A stretch of 55,400 nt of DNA from Actinomycetes bacterium (lineage in GTDB: Bacteria; Actinomycetota; Actinomycetes; Propionibacteriales; Propionibacteriaceae), in NCBI GenBank assembly GCA_023436925.1, contig JAEZHJ010000036.1, positions 1 to 55,400 on the forward strand. Reading direction: 5' to 3'. Within the stretch, counting starts at the first letter, position 1. The number at the start of each line of letters is the position of its first letter. Below, one piece after another: positions 49,237 through 55,400 of the stretch. The notes beneath the pieces are model-generated. The model was not told the DNA's origin. It searched no databases and saw nothing but the letters and a program-made list of their open reading frames with translations. Both the position numbers and the translations under genes were made by a program.

Positions 49237-51342
49237 TCACGACGCCTGCCGGTCGGCGGTCGGCTCGGCCGCCGGCTCGTTGGTCCCGACCGTGCCGGCC
49301 TGGATGGCCGTGATGGCGACGGTGTTGACGATGTCCTCCACCAGGGCGCCCCGGGACAGGTCGTTGACCGCCCGGTTGAGGCCCTGCAGCACCGGGCCGA
49401 TGGCGATGGCGCCGGACGAGCGCTGTACTGCCTTGTAGGTGTTGTTGCCGGTGTTGAGGTCGGGGAAGATGAACACCGTCGCCCGGCCCGCGACCGGCGA
49501 ATCCGGCAGTTTCGTGCGGGCCACGGCCGGATCCACAGCGGCGTCGAACTGGATCGGCCCCTCGAGCGCCAGCTCGGGGGCGCGTTCCCGAACGATCTCG
49601 GTGGCGCGGCGCACCTTGTCGACGTCCGCGCCGCTGCCCGAGGTGCCGGTGGAGTAGGAGAGCATGGCCACCCGCGGCTCGATGCCGAAGCTGGCCGCGG
49701 TCTCGGCCGAGGAGATGGCGATGTCGGCCAGCTGCTCGGCGGTGGGGTTCGGGTTCACCGCGCAGTCGGCGTAGACCACCACCCGGTCGGGCAGGCACAT
49801 CAGGAAGGAGCCCGACACGACGCTCACCCCGGGCCGGGTCTTGATGAACTCCAGCGAGGGCCGGATGGTGTTGGCGGTCGTGTTGATCGCGCCCGACACC
49901 ATGCCGTCGGCCATCCCCAGGTGCACCATCATCGTGCCGAAATAGGACAGGTCGGCCATCTTCTCGCGGGCCTGCTCGACGGTCACCCCCTTGTGGGAGC
50001 GGAGCCGGGCGTACTCGGTGGCGAACCGGTCCAGCAGCTCCGGGTCGGTCGGGTCGACGATCTCGACCCCGGACAGGCCCAGGCCCAGGTGGGTGGCGCG
50101 GTTCTTCACCGTGGTGGGGTCGCCCAGCAGGATCAGGTTCGCCACGCCGCGGCGGGTGAGGATGGCGGCCGACTCGAGGATCCGGTCGTCGGTCGACTCC
50201 GGCATGACGATGGTGCGCCGGTTGGACCGGGCCAGTTCCATCAGCTGGTGCTCGAACATCAGCGGGGTCACGACGGTCGAGCGGTGCACCTGCAGCGCGT
50301 TCAGCAGCCGCCCGCTGTCCACGTGCTCGGAGAACAGCCGCCGCGCGATCTCCACCTTGCGGGGGCTGCCGGTGATCGCACCCTCCAGCGGGAACAGCCG
50401 CTCGGCGGTGGTGTAGGTGCCCAGGTCGGTCATTCCGATCGGCAGCTCGTTCTTGACGGTGCTGACCAGCCGCAGGATCGGCTCCGGGATCGGGTAGCCG
50501 CCCACCAGGATCACCCCGGACAGGTGCGGGAAGGCGCCGGAGGCGTTGGCCAGCAGCAGGCCGGGCAGCAGGTCGGTGCGGTCGCCCGGCATGATCACGG
50601 TGGAGTCCGGCTCGAGCCGGTCGAGCACGTTCGGCAGCGTCATCGCGGCCACGATCGGACGCACCGACTCCCGTCCGAGCAACTCGGGGTTGCCGAGCAC
50701 CAATTCGGCGTCGACAGCCTCGAACTGGTCGGCGATCGTCGGGGCGGCGAGCAGCCGGTCGGAGGGCAGCACCTCGACGACGACGTTGTCGATGGTGGCG
50801 AGTCGCTCGCGGACCTCCTCCAGTTGGTCGGCCGCCACCCGGTTGGCGATCACGGCGATCACCTTGGCGTGGTGGGCGGTGAACTCGTCGACGCCGGCCT
50901 CGGCGGCGGCCAGGATCTCGTCGGGGGTGCGGTTGCGTCCGCTCACCACCAGCAGCACGGGGGTGTTGAGGTTGGCCGCGACGCGGGCGTTGAAGGTGAG
51001 CTCGGTCGGGGTGGTGATGTCGGTGTAGTCGGAGCCGACGATGACGACGGCCTCGAACCGCTCCCGCAGCTCGGAGAACCGGTCGACCAGGCGCGAGAGC
51101 GCCTCGTTGGGATCGTCGCGGACGTCTTCGTAGGTGACGCCGACGGCGTCCTCGTACTCCTGCTCGTTCTGCGGCTGGCTCACCAGGACTTCAAGGACCG
51201 CGTCGCGTTCGCCGGCCTTGACGATCGGACGGAAGACCGCCACCGAGGAGACCTCGCGCTGCAGTGCGTCCAGGATGCCGACGGCGATCATCGACTTCCC
51301 TGTCATGCCCTCCGGAGCGGCCAGATAGATACTGCTCTTCAC
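49237..51342 (-). CDS. pta: Phosphate acetyltransferase, long form
   Basis: A 701-residue enzyme making acetyl phosphate from acetyl-CoA. Long form: an N-terminal P-loop-like part (APEGMTGKSMIAVGILDALQ), a DRTGG regulatory domain (about 215-330), and the C-terminal catalytic PTA_PTB domain with RRTIVMPESTDDRILESAAI, GVNV-type loop regions and FPDLNTGNNTYKAVQRSSGA. The GTG start has a TAACAT -10 box 6 nt upstream (51349-51354), so the transcript is likely leaderless. With AckA it gives ATP and acetate. Confidence 0.97.
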   Translation of the reverse strand: MKSSIYLAAPEGMTGKSMIAVGILDALQREVSSVAVFRPIVKAGERDAVLEVLVSQPQNEQEYEDAVGVTYEDVRDDPNEALSRLVDRFSELRERFEAVVIVGSDYTDITTPTELTFNARVAANLNTPVLLVVSGRNRTPDEILAAAEAGVDEFTAHHAKVIAVIANRVAADQLEEVRERLATIDNVVVEVLPSDRLLAAPTIADQFEAVDAELVLGNPELLGRESVRPIVAAMTLPNVLDRLEPDSTVIMPGDRTDLLPGLLLANASGAFPHLSGVILVGGYPIPEPILRLVSTVKNELPIGMTDLGTYTTAERLFPLEGAITGSPRKVEIARRLFSEHVDSGRLLNALQVHRSTVVTPLMFEHQLMELARSNRRTIVMPESTDDRILESAAILTRRGVANLILLGDPTTVKNRATHLGLGLSGVEIVDPTDPELLDRFATEYARLRSHKGVTVEQAREKMADLSYFGTMMVHLGMADGMVSGAINTTANTIRPSLEFIKTRPGVSVVSGSFLMCLPDRVVVYADCAVNPNPTAEQLADIAISSAETAASFGIEPRVAMLSYSTGTSGSGADVDKVRRATEIVRERAPELALEGPIQFDAAVDPAVARTKLPDSPVAGRATVFIFPDLNTGNNTYKAVQRSSGAIAIGPVLQGLNRAVNDLSRGALVEDIVNTVAITAIQAGTVGTNEPAAEPTADRQAS

Positions 51343-51348
51343 ATTCGC

Positions 51349-51354
51349 ATGTTA
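51349..51354 (-). promoter_or_regulatory. -10 box for leaderless pta-ackA transcript
   Basis: TAACAT on the minus strand, 6 nt before the pta GTG at 51342. Confidence 0.45.
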
Positions 51355-51385
51355 TCCGCCGGTCCGGCTGCCGGTGCCCCGGGCG

Positions 51386-52183
51386 TCACATTCCCAGTGC
51401 TTGTCGCAGGTAGGTCAGGTCATCGAGATGGGCCTGCAGCGGCCCCGGGGTCTCGATCACGATGGGGCAGCCGGCGCTGCGGATCGCGTCGGCCAGCCCG
51501 TCCGGATCGCACTCGCCGCGGCCCAGGTTGGCGTGCCGGTCGGCGCCGGAATCGAAGGCGTCGCGGGAGTCGTTGGCGTGCAGCAGGTCGAGCCGGCCCG
51601 TGATCGCCTTGAGCTTGTCGACCAGGCCGGCCAGTTCCTCCCCACCGGCGTGCGCGTGGCAGGTGTCGAGGCAGAAACCGACCCGGTCCGCGTTCGGGGA
51701 GCCGGCGATCGCCGTCCACAGCCGGTCGATCTTCTCCAGTCCGCGGGCCATCGACTTCGTGCCGCCGGCGGTGTTCTCGATCAGCAGCGGCACCTCGATG
51801 GCGAGCCCGTCGATGGCCTTGCGCCAGTTCTGGTAGCCGATCGCCGGGTCGTCCCCGGCCAGGACGTGGCCGCCGTGCACCACGACGCCGGCGGCGCCGA
51901 TCTCGGCGGCGGCGGTGAGCTGCTTCTGCAGGTGCTGACGCGACGGGATCCGGATCCGGTTGTTACTGGTGGCGACGTTCAGCACATAGGGGGAGTGGAC
52001 GAACAGGGTCACCCCGGCCGCCTGGGCGTCCGCCTTCAGCGCCGCCGCACCGCCGGCGTAGGCGACCTTGGGGCCCTTCCAGGCCTGCGGGTCACCCAGG
52101 AAGAACTGGCTGACGTTGGCGCCGCGCGCGGCCGCCTCCGCGATCGGATCGGTCTGGTCGACGTGGGCGCCCATCAGCATCAT
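51386..52183 (-). CDS. nfo: Deoxyribonuclease IV (endonuclease IV)
   Basis: A 265-residue apurinic/apyrimidinic endonuclease of the TIM-barrel Nfo family, acting in base-excision repair. Metal ligands lie in MLMGAHVD, VVVHGGH, LIENTAGG, GFCLDTCHAHAGG, LLHANDSRD, DRHANLGRGE and the final IETPG. The ATG at 52183 (MMLMGAHVD) is used; a longer in-frame extension runs into the neighbouring gene. It lies 43 bp upstream of pta on the same strand in the reverse sense, i.e. transcribed just before it. Confidence 0.93.
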   Translation of the reverse strand: MMLMGAHVDQTDPIAEAAARGANVSQFFLGDPQAWKGPKVAYAGGAAALKADAQAAGVTLFVHSPYVLNVATSNNRIRIPSRQHLQKQLTAAAEIGAAGVVVHGGHVLAGDDPAIGYQNWRKAIDGLAIEVPLLIENTAGGTKSMARGLEKIDRLWTAIAGSPNADRVGFCLDTCHAHAGGEELAGLVDKLKAITGRLDLLHANDSRDAFDSGADRHANLGRGECDPDGLADAIRSAGCPIVIETPGPLQAHLDDLTYLRQALGM

Positions 52184-52239
52184 GCCCCCGACGATATCCC
52201 CTGTCGCCGACCCCGCCGAGGGGGATGGTTGCCGCCCGG

Positions 52240-53853
52240 TCAGGGGTTGCCCTGGGGCGTCGGAGTGGGGGTCGGGGTCGGAGTGGGTGTCGGGGTCGGC
52301 GTGGGGATGGCGGTCGGAGCGGCCGACGGGCTCGGCGTGGTGTCTGGGCGGTTCGGGTCCGAGGTCGGCCAGGTGGCACTCACCGGGTCCCCGGCCGCCG
52401 ACCACCGGTAGGTGCTGAGGTAGCTCTTGCGGGTGCCCTTCACGCGCACCTGGACGACCTTGCCGACATCGGCGGCGGTCAGCCGGTAGGAGGTCCCGGT
52501 CGCCTTGGGGATCGCGACACCGTCGCGGTACCACTGCGTGCTGAGCTTCACCGGGGACGGCCCCCAGCTGCCCCGGGTCACCTTCAGGGTCTGGCCGAGC
52601 ACCATCGTCCCGCTGACCTGGGGGACGGGGGCGAGGGGCAGCTTGCCCTTGATGATCTTGCCGGTCTTGGCCGAGGAGACCGTCTTCGAGTTGTACCCGG
52701 CGAGCTTGCCGGTCACCTTCACCCAGATCCGCTTGCCGAGGTCGGACGCGCCCAGCCGGTAGGTCGCCTTGGTGGCGCCCTTGATCTTCTTGCTGTTGCG
52801 GTACCACTGGTAGCTCCATGAGGTCGGCGCCGGGTTCCAGCTCCCCGGCTGGACGCTCAGGGTGGAGCCGGTGCTGCGCGAGCCCACCACGACCGGCGTG
52901 GGGGCGCTGCGGAAGTTCGCCTTGACGACGTCATTGGTGCCGTCGGAGGTCTTGGTGATCCGGGTCGCCTCACCGGTGAGCGCCGTCACCCGCACCTTGA
53001 TCGCACGCCCGACCAGGGCCGCCGGCACGGTGAACTTCTCCGCCGTGGCGCCGGCGATCGGCACCCCGTCGGCGAGCCATTGGTAGCTGACGCTCGCCCC
53101 GTCCGGCACCCAGGTGCCCGCGACCGCGGTCAGCGTCCGGCCGACCTGGGGGCTGCCGCCGATCCCGGGCACCGTCCACGGCGCCGGAAGGAAGGGCGGG
53201 ACCGTCACGCCGGACGGCTTCCAGGCCTTCGCCAGCCGGGAGACGCTGGGCAGACACGAACTGCCGCAGGACTGGTTGCGTGGCTCGGTGACCGGCTTGC
53301 CCGTCCACCACGAGGTCTGCTTCATCGCGCCGTCCCACGACAGCGAGATGTGGACGTGGTCCTTGTGGTTGGCGGTCCGCGAGCCGCGGTCGGCCATCTT
53401 GCGCCAGCCGAGTTCCTGGTAGTAGATCGACCAGATCTTCTGGTCCCAGATGATGTACATGATGCCGAGCCGGTAGGCGACCTCGCCGTTGTTGGCGGTC
53501 ATCCACTTCAGGGCGTCCGCCACCGCCTTGCGCTGCTTGGACTTGCGGACGTCCATGTGCCAGTCGAGGGCCCGGCCCTCCTTGTGCTCGGACACGCCGC
53601 CGACATTGCAGCTGCGTGAGATCCCCGAGGACGAGCCGCCCCAGGTCTTGATCAGCAGCGACAGCAGGGCCTTGGTTCCCGGCTTGGCCGAGGGTGAACA
53701 GGTCTTCTGCTTCTGATAGCCGAGGTGGGCGTCGACCACCACCGGTTCGAGGGCAAGCCTGGACGGTCCGGGCGGCGTCTTCGCGGCAGCGGGCACCAAC
53801 GCGACGGTGAGGGCCAGGACGATGCCGAGCAGGGGGGACAGGATTCGCTTCAC
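52240..53853 (-). CDS. Secreted LAS-type metallopeptidase-like protein with three Ig-like repeats
   Basis: A 537-residue exported protein. A signal peptide (ILSPLLGIVLALTVALVPAA) precedes a domain with SEHKEGRALDWHMD and HKDHVHIS, giving His90, Asp97 and His166/His168, the HxxxxxxD/HxH zinc pattern of D-Ala-D-Ala carboxypeptidase-like (M15/LAS) enzymes. Three about 85-residue Ig-like repeats follow, each with a QW core (VSYQWLADG, WSYQWYRNS, LSTQWYRDG), then a Pro/Thr tail. It may trim or bind peptidoglycan. The GTG at 53853 follows GGAGG. A paralogue lies directly upstream. Confidence 0.88.
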   Translation of the reverse strand: MKRILSPLLGIVLALTVALVPAAAKTPPGPSRLALEPVVVDAHLGYQKQKTCSPSAKPGTKALLSLLIKTWGGSSSGISRSCNVGGVSEHKEGRALDWHMDVRKSKQRKAVADALKWMTANNGEVAYRLGIMYIIWDQKIWSIYYQELGWRKMADRGSRTANHKDHVHISLSWDGAMKQTSWWTGKPVTEPRNQSCGSSCLPSVSRLAKAWKPSGVTVPPFLPAPWTVPGIGGSPQVGRTLTAVAGTWVPDGASVSYQWLADGVPIAGATAEKFTVPAALVGRAIKVRVTALTGEATRITKTSDGTNDVVKANFRSAPTPVVVGSRSTGSTLSVQPGSWNPAPTSWSYQWYRNSKKIKGATKATYRLGASDLGKRIWVKVTGKLAGYNSKTVSSAKTGKIIKGKLPLAPVPQVSGTMVLGQTLKVTRGSWGPSPVKLSTQWYRDGVAIPKATGTSYRLTAADVGKVVQVRVKGTRKSYLSTYRWSAAGDPVSATWPTSDPNRPDTTPSPSAAPTAIPTPTPTPTPTPTPTPTPQGNP

Positions 53854-53964
53854 AGCAAACCTCCGGGGGAGTGGAGGCGGACCCGGGCAGGCTACGTGAC
53901 CCGGGCGTCGCGATCCAACCACTTCCGCGTGGCAGGCGCCGGCGGTGCGTCCTGAGCCGGTGGG

Positions 53965-55400
53965 TTAGCGGTAGGCTCCGCCGCTGCTCGTGGCGGTCGG
54001 CGATGGGGTCGGCTGCGGGGGCGGCTCCAGCGTCGGGCTCGGCGTCGCCTCGGCGGTGGCGGCCCGGTCCTTGTCCTGGTCGGTCTCTGCCGGCTCGGCC
54101 CCGCCCTGGTCTGCCGTCGGTGCCGGGGTGGCACTGCCACGGGCCTTCGAGTCCGTGGGCTTCCCGGACGGCTCCGGGCTGGACGGCTCCGCGCTCGGGG
54201 TCGGCGACTCCGAAGCGGTCGGACTCGGCGTCGGTGACGCGGTCGGAGAGGCCGAGGGTGTCGGGCTGGCCGAGGGTGAGGTCGTCGGCGACGCAGACGG
54301 GCTGGGAGTGGTCGTCGGGGTCGGCGAGGCGGAGGGTGACGGGCTGGCCGGCAGGCTCGGGCTCGGGGTGGGCTTCGGCTTCGACGGTGTGCCGTGCGGG
54401 GCGCCACCGGCCGGGCTGACCGGGGCCGGTGCCGCGTGGCGCACCGGCGCCGATGCCGCAGACGTGGCGGTGACCGGGGCGAAACCGGTGGCGGTCGCCG
54501 TCATCCTGACGCTGAGGCGCCGGCCCAGATCGGCTGCGGTCGGGTGGTAGCTGTAGCCGGTGGCGTCGGCGATCGGGCGGCCGTCGCGCAGCCACTGGAA
54601 GGCGAAGCGGGCGGGGAACGGGCGCCACAGGCCCGGGTCGACGCTCAGCGTCCGGCCGACCGCCGGCTCGCCGATCACGGTCGGCGCCGGCGCGGCCCGG
54701 AAGGGCGCCGGGGTGACGGCGGGCAGCGCGGCCGAGAGCCGCACCGAGACCGTGCCGTCCGGCGCGAAGGCCATCACCCGGACCAGCAGTTCGGTGCCGA
54801 GGTCGTACGGCTCGACGGCGTAGGACGCCCGGTCGGCTCCCGGGATCGGGATTCCGTTCCGGATCCACTGGTAGGCCAGTTCCGAACCGGTCGGCACCCA
54901 GGTGCCGGGGACGACCTGCAGCAGGTGGCCCACCTGGGCCAGCCCGCCGACCAGCGGCTCGGGACCCGGCGCCGGCAGGGACTCCGGCGGGATCGGCTCG
55001 AGCCTGGAGTCGGGCAGGAGACTGCCCAGCGCCTGGCCGCTGAGCTCCCGGCAGGCCGGGGCGCCGTCCACGCCGCAGGGACCGGTCAGTGGACTGGTCC
55101 GCACACCCGTCCACCACGCGGTCTGCTGCATGGCGCCGTCCCAGGTGAGCGAGATGTGCACGTGGTCGTGGTGGTTGGCGGTGTAGGAACCGCGGTCGGC
55201 CATCGGGCGCCAGCCCTGGGAGGGCCGGTAGGCGGCCCACACCTTCTGGTCCCAGATGATGTACATCACGCCGAGTTGCGCGGCGACCGCCCCGTTGTCG
55301 GCGGTCAGCCACTGGACGGCCTCGGCGACCCGCTGGCGGTCACCCGGGCTGGCTGCGTCCATGTGCCAGTCGAGCGCGCGCCCCTCCTTGTGCTCGGAGG
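53965..55400 (-). CDS. Secreted LAS-type metallopeptidase-like paralogue, N-terminus cut by window edge
   Basis: The frame is open to the right edge, so the signal peptide and first residues are missing (about 478 residues visible). It starts inside SEHKEGRALDWHMD, and the HxH motif is HHDHVHIS; the catalytic part is clearly similar to the neighbouring gene (MYIIWDQKVWAAYRPSQGWR). Two Ig-like repeats (AYQWIRNG, AFQWLRDG) follow, then a long tail of Pro, Ser, Thr and Ala. Product of a tandem duplication. Zinc-site residues are preserved. Confidence 0.85.
   Translation of the reverse strand, partial: SEHKEGRALDWHMDAASPGDRQRVAEAVQWLTADNGAVAAQLGVMYIIWDQKVWAAYRPSQGWRPMADRGSYTANHHDHVHISLTWDGAMQQTAWWTGVRTSPLTGPCGVDGAPACRELSGQALGSLLPDSRLEPIPPESLPAPGPEPLVGGLAQVGHLLQVVPGTWVPTGSELAYQWIRNGIPIPGADRASYAVEPYDLGTELLVRVMAFAPDGTVSVRLSAALPAVTPAPFRAAPAPTVIGEPAVGRTLSVDPGLWRPFPARFAFQWLRDGRPIADATGYSYHPTAADLGRRLSVRMTATATGFAPVTATSAASAPVRHAAPAPVSPAGGAPHGTPSKPKPTPSPSLPASPSPSASPTPTTTPSPSASPTTSPSASPTPSASPTASPTPSPTASESPTPSAEPSSPEPSGKPTDSKARGSATPAPTADQGGAEPAETDQDKDRAATAEATPSPTLEPPPQPTPSPTATSSGGAYR

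Overview
The window is gene-dense, very GC-rich DNA with strong third-position GC, many GTG starts and short ATGA/GTGA overlaps between neighbouring genes. The gene content points to an actinobacterium. MurJ is fused to a pseudokinase, next to sigM and a DUF6049 protein. DUF5318, a class A PBP and a GT87 membrane glycosyltransferase follow each other. There is a mycothiol-type DinB-like enzyme, a CE1758/CE1759 luciferase/FMN-reductase pair, a DLW-39-like microprotein and a DUF2277 protein. The fermentative genes (ldh, pta-ackA) would fit Propionibacteriales/Propionibacteriaceae, but that is inference; no rRNA or species marker is present.

Layout. 0-5.4 kb: a minus-strand sugar-import operon (binding protein, two permeases, GH3 glycosidase cut by the left edge) behind a palindrome-rich promoter. 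5.5-14.5 kb: an overlapping minus-strand cell-envelope operon (DUF6049, murJ-pseudokinase, sigM, small soluble protein), divergent from a small DUF6054-like gene, CCA-adding enzyme and HAD phosphatase. 14.5-23.3 kb: MarR-MFS pair, acyl-CoA ligase, tag plus EamA exporter, MscS channel, a twin-domain lipoprotein, a sigma-like protein and three clustered DnaA-box-like sites. 23.4-27.5 kb: histidine kinase/response regulator/acetyltransferase operon and a degenerate LytR-CpsA-Psr protein. 27.6-33.4 kb: luciferase-like monooxygenase/MarR/FMN reductase operon, CE7 esterase, DsbA protein with a coupled Cys microprotein, PadR/membrane-protein operon and tRNA-Ala. 33.4-39.5 kb: DUF5318-PBP-GT87, a second membrane glycosyltransferase and a DinB-like enzyme. 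39.5-46.2 kb: ldh and a TetR-controlled MMPL/YhgE-Pip pair. 46.2-55.4 kb: PlsC acyltransferase, SDR, pta-ackA, endonuclease IV and two paralogous secreted LAS-type metallopeptidase-like proteins with Ig-like repeats.

Themes. (1) Cell-envelope biogenesis dominates: lipid II flipping, peptidoglycan synthesis and trimming, polyprenyl-type glycosyltransferases, an MMPL pump. (2) Mixed-acid fermentation and sugar uptake. (3) Many self-controlled cassettes in which the regulator lies next to a clear palindromic operator (MarR, PadR, TetR). (4) About a dozen genes have a TANNNT -10 box 6-8 nt before the start codon and no Shine-Dalgarno, the signature of leaderless transcripts.

The most unusual items are an MMPL pump whose C-terminus looks like a degenerate ABC ATPase domain, overlapping a gene for an ABC-2-like YhgE/Pip protein; the DnaA-box cluster lying between two gene blocks that flank oriC in mycobacteria; two intergenic 19-21 bp palindromic repeat arrays; and the tandem peptidase/Ig paralogues.
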